From NCBI RefSeq assembly GCF_041679265.1, contig NZ_JBGFSM010000016.1, positions 35,581 through 99,580 of the forward strand: DNA of 64,000 bases, read 5' to 3'. A program made the position numbers and the translations under genes. Of this stretch, positions 53,201 to 59,950 are shown in pieces (positions within the stretch are counted from its first letter, which is position 1; the number at the start of each line of letters is the position of its first letter). The notes below the pieces were generated by a model. That model did not search any database and had not been told where the DNA came from. It saw only the letters and a list, made by a program, of their open reading frames with translations. This DNA comes from Autumnicola sp041679265. GTDB lineage: Bacteria > Bacteroidota > Bacteroidia > Flavobacteriales > Flavobacteriaceae.

Positions 53201-55780
53201 CTGAACCGAAAGATCATAGGTTCGCACCACTCCATCAGTATCTTCCAATGTTAGGATACCACTTGAATTAAGCGCTACCGCTTCATCAAAAGTGACAGAT
53301 AAAGTGAGTTGAAGAGGCACACCCGTAGCTTGATGCACTGGAGAAAAAGTCTTTACAACCGGTGCGGTTTCATCTACAACAGGGGGTGTGGAGGTAATAG
53401 TTGTATTCCTGTACAACATAGAAACGGGACTCTTGCCATCATAACCGGTTAGGAGTACATCTTTATCGTTGTCTCCATCTATATCGGCAAAAGCGATGGA
53501 GCTCCTTTGTACATTTGTGAATGGCAGGCCTCCAACTTCCGAAAAATTACCGGCACTGTCATTCATATAAAGTTTGGAAACGGGTTTGTATTCATTATCC
53601 GTACCTGTAATAACTACATCGGGGGCACCATCTTTATCTACATCAGCAAAAGCAATGGACCCTTCTTGCACAGCTGGGAAAGAATTATTTGTTACTTCTG
53701 TAAAATTACCAGAGCCATCATTCTTATAAAGTTTTGTTATAATAGAACTTCCCCTGCCTGTGATTAACAGATCCTGATCATCATCTCCATCTATATCGGC
53801 AAAAGCGACAGAACTATACTGCACTCCCACTAAAGGAGTTTCCGTAACCTCTGAATAATTACCAGATCCGTCATTCTTATAAAGTTTGGCGATAATATTG
53901 GAATACTGGCTACCCCTACCAGTTATTAACACATCCTGGTCTGCATCTCCGTCTACATCGGCAAAAGCAATTGAACCACTTTGCACTCCCATAAAAGGAG
54001 TTCCTGTAACTTCTGAAAAATTTCCGGAACCATCGTTCTTATAAAGTTTGGCACTGACATCCAAGGAAGAGTTACCCCACTTACCTGTGATCATGACATC
54101 CTGATTACCATCTCCATCTATATCGGCAAAAGCGATGGAGCCATTTTCCACTCCTGTGAAAGGCGTTCCCGTCACTTCAGAGTAATTTCCGGAGCCGTCA
54201 TTTTTATAAAGTTTTGCAATGCGATTATAGGAATTATCCCGACCAATAATCAATACATCCTGGTCTCCATCTTTATCTACATCGGTAAAAGCTATAGAAC
54301 CGTTTTCCACTGCTGTGAAAGGGGTATCTGTGACTTCGGAATAATTGCCGGAACTGTCATTTTTATAAAGTTTGGTAAAACGATTATATGAGTTATCCCT
54401 GCCTGTGATCAACACATCCTGGTCATTATCGCCATCTATATCGGCAAAAGCTATAGAACCGCTTTCCACTCCTGTGAAGAACGTTCCTGTGGGCTCTAAA
54501 AAGTTACCGGCACCAATATTAACATAGAGCTTAGCAATAGGATTGTGGGAGCTACCCGCGCCGGTAATTAATACATCCTGATCATTATCCCCATCTATAT
54601 CAGCAAAAGCTATAGAGCTATATTCCACTCCTGCGAAGGAACTATTAATATCTTCCGTATAATTACCAGAGCCATCATTTTTGTAAAGTTTGGCGATAAA
54701 ATTGTAATTATTATCCCTACCTGTAATTAAAAGATCCTGGTCACTATCTCCATCAATATCAGCAAAAGCCACAGAGCCGTTTTGCACTCCTTCAAAAAAA
54801 GTTCCTGTGGATTCTGAATAATGACCGGCACCGTCATTTTTATAAAATTTGGCGATAGAATTGTAATTATTATCCCTGCCTGCAATTAATACATCTTGAT
54901 CATTATCTCCATCTATATCGGCAAAAGCAATGGAACTAAATCCCACGCCCGTGAAAGAAGTATTATTATCTTCTACAAAATTCCCGAAACCATCGTTGAG
55001 ATAGAGCTCAGAGGCGGGAATTCCTTGCCCCTCACTACCGGCTATTCCGGTAATAAGCACATCCTGGTCACCATCTTTATCTACATCGGCAAAAGCTATG
55101 GAGCCGCGCTGCACTCCTTCAAAGAAATTAGTGTTATCTTTCGTATAGTTGCCATGACCATCATTAAGGTACAGATTAGAGCTGACAACACCTCCATCCC
55201 AGTCATTACCAGAGATTCCTGTTATCAGTACATCCTGGTCGCCATCTTTATCTATATCGGCAAAAGCTATGGAACTATTTTGAACAGCTTCAAAAGGAGT
55301 GTCTAAAAGTTCTGTAAAATTTCCTAAGCCATCGTTGAGATAGAGGTTGGCACTGGGCTCCATCATATCCGGCATACCCATCATACCACCAGAACCACCG
55401 GTAATCATTACATCCTGGTCACCATCACCATCCACATCGGCAAAAGCTACGGAGCCATTTTGCACTCCCTTAAAGGGTGTTCCTGTGACTTCGACATAGT
55501 CGCCGGAGCCATCGTTGAGATAGAGGATAGCACTAGCTCCATCACCCATCGGATCTAAATTCATCTCCCCAGCACCACCTGCAATTAATACATCCTGGTC
55601 GCCATCGCCATCTACATCGGCAAAAGCTATAGAACTATTTTGTACTCCGTTAAAGTTGGGAAGAATTTGTGGGGCGGGAGGTGGCGGCAGAACCTGTTCA
55701 AAAGTCTGCGCAAACGCCATAGTACTCCCCAAACATAAAATAAAAAAAATAAAAATTTTCGGAATGTAATATTGCTTCAT
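47237..55780 (-). CDS. Giant T9SS-secreted FG-GAP/MBG-repeat surface protein
   Basis: A 2847-residue protein. Order: signal peptide (IFIFFILCLGSTMAFAQ); 14 FG-GAP/VCBS-like repeats of about 55-65 residues (about 40-800), each with an SIAFADVDGDGDQDVLITG-like core rich in Asp that fits Ca2+ loops; an SbsA-type Ig domain (about 805-930, APVVKTFSPVHQATGVPLQL); Big_2/MBG_2-like domains (about 935-1080); ten tandem 142-residue units of two MBG-type domains (about 1080-2505); a final Ig-like portion; and a Por-type T9SS C-terminal sorting domain (SPNPVNAGESLELFA ... GVYILSIKTSKRNKSLKFIVR). It should be exported by T9SS and fixed to the cell surface, likely as an adhesin or gliding/biofilm protein. 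No catalytic domain is seen. Confidence 0.92.
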   Translation of the reverse strand: MKQYYIPKIFIFFILCLGSTMAFAQTFEQVLPPPPAPQILPNFNGVQNSSIAFADVDGDGDQDVLIAGGAGEMNLDPMGDGASAILYLNDGSGDYVEVTGTPFKGVQNGSVAFADVDGDGDQDVMITGGSGGMMGMPDMMEPSANLYLNDGLGNFTELLDTPFEAVQNSSIAFADIDKDGDQDVLITGISGNDWDGGVVSSNLYLNDGHGNYTKDNTNFFEGVQRGSIAFADVDKDGDQDVLITGIAGSEGQGIPASELYLNDGFGNFVEDNNTSFTGVGFSSIAFADIDGDNDQDVLIAGRDNNYNSIAKFYKNDGAGHYSESTGTFFEGVQNGSVAFADIDGDSDQDLLITGRDNNYNFIAKLYKNDGSGNYTEDINSSFAGVEYSSIAFADIDGDNDQDVLITGAGSSHNPIAKLYVNIGAGNFLEPTGTFFTGVESGSIAFADIDGDNDQDVLITGRDNSYNRFTKLYKNDSSGNYSEVTDTPFTAVENGSIAFTDVDKDGDQDVLIIGRDNSYNRIAKLYKNDGSGNYSEVTGTPFTGVENGSIAFADIDGDGNQDVMITGKWGNSSLDVSAKLYKNDGSGNFSEVTGTPFMGVQSGSIAFADVDGDADQDVLITGRGSQYSNIIAKLYKNDGSGNYSEVTETPLVGVQYSSVAFADIDGDDDQDLLITGRGSSIITKLYKNDGSGNFTEVTNNSFPAVQEGSIAFADVDKDGAPDVVITGTDNEYKPVSKLYMNDSAGNFSEVGGLPFTNVQRSSIAFADIDGDNDKDVLLTGYDGKSPVSMLYRNTTITSTPPVVDETAPVVKTFSPVHQATGVPLQLTLSVTFDEAVALNSSGILTLEDTDGVVRTYDLSVQEDREKFTISEDQLTLSLKIEEDLPANATLSVGISSGFVKDEHENSTEAIDASSDVWTFTTTKLDQTINFPEISSKTYGDDKFILGDEKSDQGLTVTYTAKDPTVVSISGNQATILKAGVTQITATQEGDETHFEATPVTQVLTVSEVAITVTADAKSKKYGEEDPNLTYQITSGALIGTDKLTGGLTRVAGEDAGTYVIEQGILSLSSNYKLTYKSADFTINKAEAIITADAVQNFTYDGTVKNVSAKLNHSETALTYSLKQGYIPAGTYPITINAEETDNYLSASKDVDLVIEKAEIEGVVFADDSFVYDGTTHSIFVKNLPEGAKVKYENNDKTNAGTYKVTATVSQENYNDKVLTANLLINKAEAVITAEAVQTFTYDGMIKNVSAKLNHSESDLSYRPQQGYTAAGTYPVTISAEETDNYLSASKNVSLEIKNAEIEGLTFADDSFIYDGTTHSIFVKNLPEGAAVKYDNNGQVNAGTYKVTATVSQENFNDKVLTADLIIKKAEAVITAEAVQTFTYDGTVKNVSAKLNHSESDLSYSPQQGYTAAGTYPVTISAEETDNYLSASKNVSLEIKNAEIEGVVFEDGTFTYDGTTHSIFVENLPEGATVKYADNGQNNAGNYKVSATVSQENYNDKVLTANLVIKKAEAVITADATQTFTYDGTVKNVSAELNHEETKLVYTPAQGFTNVGTHDVTISAEETDNYLSASKEVSLKIENAEITGVAFENETFTYNGEVHSLDVTGLPEGAAVKYENKDQINAGTYKVTATISQENYNDKVLTANLVINKAEAVITADATQTFTYDGTVKNVSAKLNHEETALTYSPAQGYTEAGTYPIVISAEETDNYLSASKNVSLEIENAEIEGVVFEDDTFTYDGTTHSIFVENLPEGATVKYADNGQINAGNYKVSATVSQENYNNLELNADLVIKKAEAIITADATQTFTYDGTVQNVSAILNHEEAQLTFSPQQGYTAAGTYPVTISAEETDNYLSASKNVSLEIKNAEIEGVTFIDDSFVYDGTTHTIFVKNLPEGAAVKYENNDQINAGTYKVTATVSQENYNDEILTANLIINKAEAVITADATQTFTYDGMVKNVSAELNHIETDLSYSPQQGHTAAGTYPIVVSAEETANYLATSKEVSLVIENAEIEGVVFEDDTFIYDGTTHSIFVKNLPEGASVTYDNNGQINAGTYKVTATVSQENYNDLELNANLTIKKAEAVITADATHTFTYDGTVKNVSAKLNHSETALIYSPAQGYTEAGTYPIAISAEETANYLSASKEVSLVIENADIEGVTFADESLVYDGTAHGIYVTGLPEGASVTYDNNGKINAGTYKVTATVSQENFNDKVLTADLIIKKAEAVITAEATQTFTYDGTVKNVSAKLNHSETVLSYSPQQGYTAAGTYPVTISAEETENYLSASKNVSLEIENAEIEGVTFADASFVYDNTTHSIFVENLPEGATVKYADNEQINAGTYKVTATVSQENYNDKVLTADLTINKAEAVITAEAVQTFTYDGTIKNVSAKLNHEESALTYAPAQGFTNAGIYEVKISSEETENYLSASKEVSLVIEPIEIEGLSFEGATFTYDGQPHSLIVTGLPEGATVSYSNNGKTNAGTYTVTAIVSLENYSDKVLTAELIINKAPQSITFEELSDRNVIDDNFVLQATSSSGLPVTYSYTSEDDEPAATVSERGFVRLLAAGQISITAMQEGNQNYEAATPVIRTLNILNSTARLDKVVINGTSYSNPSAEIYYLIGCGSGEDQVQIQLEPNRGSSADHAAMFTIETPVPGIYDETIMVTSGDGNASRTYHIKVEKTFNFEDIVVQKFNNVLLVNNNPATNGGYKFESFRWYKNGALIGTGQYFSEGDNLSDQLDTESSYYVEMTTEDGEILRTCDTTVQLRSSFNVMLSPNPVNAGESLELFADFPKEELATMQLSIHNLNGALLKRMSSNRKTTTIELPYNIQVGVYILSIKTSKRNKSLKFIVR
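48270..52540 (-). repeat. Ten tandem 426-base coding repeats (MBG-type units)
   Basis: Ten in-frame units of about 426 bases (142 residues), each starting AEAVITA(D/E)A and containing FTYDGTVKNVSAKLNH, SAEETDNYLSASK, THSIFVKNLPEGA and VTATVSQENYND. Units differ at scattered positions. Some neighbours share blocks exactly (units 2 and 3 share the SDLSY.PQQGYTAAG segment), as expected from unequal recombination or gene conversion. Confidence 0.9.
53390..55665 (-). repeat. Fourteen FG-GAP/VCBS-like coding repeats
   Basis: Fourteen units of about 160-185 bases, each encoding a G(V/A)(Q/E)..S(I/V)AFADxDGDxDQDVLITG core. A recurring DNA core (GCCATCTACATCGGCAAAAGC-like on the plus strand) makes the array easy to see. 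Aspartate-rich loops predict calcium-binding beta-propeller blades; 14 blades would suit two seven-bladed propellers. Confidence 0.85.
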
Positions 55781-55893
55781 GTAGAAATAAATTTGTTGAA
55801 CGTTAAGAATGATCTTGAATAATCCCGCTACTCTGTAGAGCGAATATTCTGTTAAATGAAATGTTATAATATTGCAAAAAAACGTTAAAAAGT

Positions 55894-56088
55894 ATGAATA
55901 ATGGGATGAAATGCCAATGTAGTGGTGCTCAAATTCGATTTGGATACATTCCTAATTGCCTGGTTTTTAGTAAAGAAGAGGAATTAGATCATACTGACAT
56001 TAGAAATTGTGGGATCCGGTTGAGAGGGCTGATCTTTATTGCTTTACAACCTATTGACAGCTGTCCCTGGGCGGAAGCTTTAAAATAA
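55894..56088 (+). CDS. Possible small Cys-containing protein
   Basis: A 64-residue frame, divergent from the giant gene, starting MNNGMKCQCSGAQIRFGYIP and ending DSCPWAEALK, with five Cys. No domain recognised. It might be a real small protein or a gene fragment. Included at low confidence because the composition is not obviously random and the position behind a plausible divergent promoter is reasonable. Confidence 0.3.
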   Translation: MNNGMKCQCSGAQIRFGYIPNCLVFSKEEELDHTDIRNCGIRLRGLIFIALQPIDSCPWAEALK

Positions 56089-56428
56089 TCTATCTCATTC
56101 ATTCATTTACTCCCTCACATCTCCTTTTTCCATTCTTTCTAAACATGAAAAGTGAACTAATAAATCTTAATAGAGGCCGGTATTTAAATTCATATCTTAG
56201 AAGTCAATAAAAGATTGGTTCAATACCGATGAAGATTATAAAGATACCTGGCCGGTCTTAAATGGAATGATGATTTTGGAGTGCCGTAAGTATTTTTGGG
56301 TGAACGATTGCAATATCAAAAGATGTTTTAATGAGTTATGTTTTAGTATTACTCGTACCCAAAGCAAGGCAGCAATTTTCGAAAATTTGATTTTGACAAA
56401 TTTTGAAAAAGGAGAAAATTGCTGACCT

Positions 56429-56998
56429 CTAGATCTCAATATCAGCAATCAATGATTTCAAAATCTCAAGCTCCTTTCTTAATTGTACACCAGTCAGCAT
56501 AGCCAATCCGAAAAAAACAATCCACGATAGATAAATGACATAGGTGTAGAATTCCCCCAATAGCTCCTGTTCGAAAATAGTAAGCAGCATGGTGAATCCG
56601 TAGATGTAGGCAGCCATCAATAACGGAGCCATAATGAAATACAAATATTTTATTGTCCTGTAGTAACTGATCAATTGTTGCTTGTATTGCGTCAAAGCTT
56701 CATCTATCGGAAAATTACTCTTTTTATTCATCAAAAACTCTATACATATCCTCATAACCAAAATGCCTGCCATAATGCCCAAACCTCTTAAAGCTTTATT
56801 ACTTATATAGGTTGAGACATAAATGAAGAACAGCCCCTGTACTAGTATAACAGTCGCATAAGCTACCGGGCTAATCCACCTATTATTATGAATAACACCG
56901 GACCTGCTGAGGATTTTCTGATGGGAGATTTCTGATTGAGCAGGAATTCTTATCCGTTGCTCTTTTTTCTCGTCACCACTATTCATCCTTACTGGCAC
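56429..56998 (-). CDS. Membrane protein of unknown function
   Basis: A 189-residue protein (the start could also be the Met at 56986). Four hydrophobic helices: about 45-64 (VAYATVILVQGLFFIYVST), 70-90 (LRGLGIMAGILVMRICIEF), 120-142 (FIMAPLLMAAYIYGFTMLLTIF) and 149-171 (YTYVIYLSWIVFFGLAMLTGV). It ends in a charged coil (RKELEILKSLIADIEI). No family recognised. A leading cytosolic segment (GDEKKEQRIRIPAQSE) is basic/acidic. It lies between the T9SS cargo and the 7TM-AraC regulator and may be part of the same cargo. Confidence 0.65.
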   Translation of the reverse strand: MPVRMNSGDEKKEQRIRIPAQSEISHQKILSRSGVIHNNRWISPVAYATVILVQGLFFIYVSTYISNKALRGLGIMAGILVMRICIEFLMNKKSNFPIDEALTQYKQQLISYYRTIKYLYFIMAPLLMAAYIYGFTMLLTIFEQELLGEFYTYVIYLSWIVFFGLAMLTGVQLRKELEILKSLIADIEI

Positions 56999-57208
56999 AT
57001 TTTTTATAGTTTAACTTTGATCTTTTGACTCCACAACTGTGCATGTTATTTTATGGAAAATTCTGCACGAACTACAAAAAAACGTCATAAAGACTAAAAA
57101 ACGAGATCGTATATAGGTTTCCTGGTATCCGTATTAAATCTGGAGACTCATCTAATGCCGAAAATAATTACGGGCAATGTAAATATTACACTATGGTAAA
57201 AACAGTGC

Positions 57209-58369
57209 TTATCTCATGTCAATGGCATATTGACTAGGGCTGACTTCTGTTGCATTTTTAAAAGCTTTACTGAAAGAGGTTCTGCTGGCGAAGCCGCATT
57301 CTCCAGCCAAAGCTTCAATAGTGTTATTTTGCAGGTAGCCATCTTCAATCAACCTTTTAGCATAGCCCATGCGTAAGTCGTTCTTATAGGAAGAAAAACT
57401 CAACCCGTAATAACTTTTAAGAAAATAAGAAATATGATGAGAAGGCATATCCAGTTCCCTTGCACATTCCGTAAGATTAAAACTTTGATTGAGATATGAT
57501 TTACTTTCTTTTAAGCTTTCTAATTTTGAAATAACCTCTTGCTCGTCAAGACCAAATTTAAGCTCCTCAGGTTGTTCTTCTTTAATGATGTTTGATGAAG
57601 GTTTTATCTTTTGTGGGTATCCGTACAAAATACTGGGAAAGTAAATCGGGATAATTCCAATAAGAAAAAGTGCTATATATAGAAAGAAAGTTATAATTCC
57701 GCCATCCTTTCCAATTATTATTAAGGAGTGAAACAAGTTCTCATCGAACATTTTTTCTAAAGCATAAAGAATAGCTAAAACTGCCATTAATGTCAATATT
57801 GACCAAAAGGTGATTAGCCATTTATTAAGAATAGATTTTAGTTCATCATTATTTCCTTTTTTAATAAACTTCTTAATTGGTGGTATTAATACCACCAAGA
57901 CCCCTAATTGCCAAACGTGTCGCATAAGCAGGTGTTGATCTAGGCTTAAAAGCCAGTATTCGGCTTCCAACCTGTGTTCAGGTGAAGCGATAGCCTGGAA
58001 AATAATATTATTATAAAAATTTACCGGTTGAAGATAAACGTAAACAACATCTATTAAACCTAAAAGGAACGGAATGAGCAAAATCAATTCAGCTTTATCC
58101 CATTTGAACTGATCGGTCAAAATGACTTTAAAATAATAATATATCGGGATAAAAATAAGATGATACGGTAGTAATGGCCAAAGGAAAAACCAGGTAAAAT
58201 GTTCTAAATATCCACCATCTATGATAAAAGCTTGCAAAGCATAAACCGATAACAGAAAATAAAAACTGCCTAAAATGCGAGTTGCTATTGTATTAGTGGA
58301 TTTTTTAAAAAATAATGTGGTCGATAAAACGAAGCCAAAGATGGCGGCTATCAATAAAATGTTGATCAA
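57209..58369 (-). CDS. AraC-family regulator with N-terminal 7TM domain
   Basis: A 386-residue protein. Seven or so membrane helices fill residues 1-240 (INILLIAAIFGFVLSTTLFF, ILGSFYFLLSVYALQAFII, FFLWPLLPYHLIFIPIYYYF, and others). A linker and a C-terminal AraC HTH pair follow (about 290-386: NLTECARELDMPSHHISYFLKSYYG, IEALAGECGFASRTSFSKAFKNATEVSPSQY). This 7TM-plus-AraC build is frequent in Bacteroidota and probably links a membrane or extracellular signal to transcription. Targets may be the neighbouring surface-protein genes; this is not shown. Confidence 0.88.
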   Translation of the reverse strand: MINILLIAAIFGFVLSTTLFFKKSTNTIATRILGSFYFLLSVYALQAFIIDGGYLEHFTWFFLWPLLPYHLIFIPIYYYFKVILTDQFKWDKAELILLIPFLLGLIDVVYVYLQPVNFYNNIIFQAIASPEHRLEAEYWLLSLDQHLLMRHVWQLGVLVVLIPPIKKFIKKGNNDELKSILNKWLITFWSILTLMAVLAILYALEKMFDENLFHSLIIIGKDGGIITFFLYIALFLIGIIPIYFPSILYGYPQKIKPSSNIIKEEQPEELKFGLDEQEVISKLESLKESKSYLNQSFNLTECARELDMPSHHISYFLKSYYGLSFSSYKNDLRMGYAKRLIEDGYLQNNTIEALAGECGFASRTSFSKAFKNATEVSPSQYAIDMR

Positions 58370-59363
58370 ACTGTTACAAATTTAACATACTCTGTAGTTG
58401 CTATATATGATGACCAAATAATTTTGCCCCCCATACCGGCAATATTATATCCACCTAAATAAATTGAACTGGAAATTCTATTGAGATTCTCTTTTTCAAT
58501 TCATTCTGCCACCAATTTTTTGTAAAGTATGGGTCAACAAAGAAAAAGATTGAATATTCTTTCTGCAAGCTTACTACCCATTTTTTTTATCTATAATTTT
58601 TGAAATTATGTATTTTATATTCAATATGGACCTAAATTCATTGCATTTTTTTGCATCTGTAAACCGGTTGAGCAAAACATAGTTTCTGAAACTTCCCCAG
58701 GCTCCTGAATTTCATAATAACAGTTCAAAATCCACCTTATAGCCATTCTATTTAGATATTTTCCGCCGATGCTACTCGATTTTTCTATTGGAGGGAAATC
58801 TTATAAAACAGGAGAATCATTAGAATTTTTTCGTGATATCTACTTCCTCACCTGTATTATTCTACTACTTCCATGTGCAAGTATTTGAATGAAATGAAAA
58901 GAGCAGAAGAAAGAATTAAAAAAAATGATACCTGGGATTATTGTTGTTCAGCAAAATCCCGATCTGCCATCTTGCGATTTCAGACTCCACATAAAATCTA
59001 TTAAGCTATGTCATAGTATCTTGAATACAATCTTCTAATATTTCTTCCTATTCCGATAACTCTCAGTTCCATCCTTTACTGTCGAATACCTTTAAAAATT
59101 TGATTGCTCATGTTTGAAAATTCAAGAAATTCTTACTGTGTATTTTATATAATTTGACTTTTTAAGCGCTTCCGCTGAAAACTGCTTTTATATTTATCAA
59201 CAGCATTCTGATTTGGTTGCATAGCATTTACAGGATTTTGAATTGCGTTCAATGCAAATGATACCAGGTAAAATATTATTCACAACTTTTTGATTTACAG
59301 CTAAATAACTGTCTTTTTTTCTAATTTGGGATCAGATAATCAGCAGTTTAACTTAAATCTAAA
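58370..59363. other. One-kilobase AT-rich region without a gene
   Basis: About 990 bases between the divergent 7TM-AraC gene and the tra block. I find no credible coding frame, no clear terminator and no strong inverted repeat. It must contain the tra promoter. Absence of traA-traD or a relaxase gene here is notable. Confidence 0.55.
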
Positions 59364-59657
59364 GTGATGAAAAGAATCAACTATTTCAGTTTGGCAGGTG
59401 CCTTCCTAATGACTGCACCTGCATTTGCCCAAATCGGTGGTATAGAAACTTCCGTCGAGGAGATCTCCGATACCATCCGCGCCATCTTCCCTGTTCTACT
59501 GGGAGTAATTTTCCTGGTAGGCTTCCTGTTTAATGCCGGGCATTTTTTCGGGGAGAATACCGACCTCAAAAAAGGAATCAGCCGGGTCCTGGTATTTGTC
59601 CTGATTACCGGTGCCGTGGTGGGTATTTTTTCCTACCTCGTAACCATGGCAGTCTGA
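59364..59657 (+). CDS. traE: TraE-like conjugation protein (DUF4134)
   Basis: A 97-residue protein with a signal-like N-terminus (MMKRINYFSLAGAFLMTAPAFAQ) and two membrane helices (IFPVLLGVIFLVGFLFNAGHFF and VLVFVLITGAVVGIFSYLV). This is the layout of VirB2/TraE-type pilin-like proteins of CTnDOT-family transfer systems. It is the first gene of a tightly packed tra run, and its stop overlaps the traF start (TGATG). Confidence 0.88.
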   Translation: MMKRINYFSLAGAFLMTAPAFAQIGGIETSVEEISDTIRAIFPVLLGVIFLVGFLFNAGHFFGENTDLKKGISRVLVFVLITGAVVGIFSYLVTMAV

Positions 59658-59950
59658 TGAAACGTTATACCGCCTACAGGGATATCAGGAAAGAAGCGCT
59701 CATCATGGGACTGCCCTTATTGCTTTTTGCCGTGCAGATTGCCGTTGTGGTGCTTTCCCTTTTGATCGCCATTTTTGCTTTCGATTTCCTGGTGATCCTT
59801 GGCCTGATTTCAATGAACGCCGGGCTTTACTTTAGCCTGCTTCATTATACCCGTTTAACCCGCAAAGTGATTTTTATAAGGGTTTATCCCAGGCTAATCA
59901 GTAATAAACCTGTTAATCCATTTGCCGATGAAAATGATGAACCTGTATAA
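59657..59950 (+). CDS. traF: TraF-like conjugation protein (DUF4133)
   Basis: A 97-residue inner-membrane protein with two adjacent helices (EALIMGLPLLLFAVQIAVVVLSLLIAIFAF and LVILGLISMNAGLYFSLLHY) and a basic/acidic tail ending ENDEPV. Size, topology and position between traE and traG fit the VirB3-like TraF of Bacteroidota conjugative transposons. It overlaps traG by 29 bases. Confidence 0.88.
   Translation: MKRYTAYRDIRKEALIMGLPLLLFAVQIAVVVLSLLIAIFAFDFLVILGLISMNAGLYFSLLHYTRLTRKVIFIRVYPRLISNKPVNPFADENDEPV

Noticed and set aside
47237..55780. Regular repeats suggestive of a CRISPR array or satellite DNA
   Set aside because: The period (about 180 and 426 bases) and the uninterrupted coding frame show these are protein domain repeats, not 24-47 base repeats with unique spacers.
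56236..56448. 70-codon minus-strand frame downstream of the 189-residue membrane protein
   Set aside because: It overlaps the membrane protein gene end, has no recognisable features and is best explained as chance.
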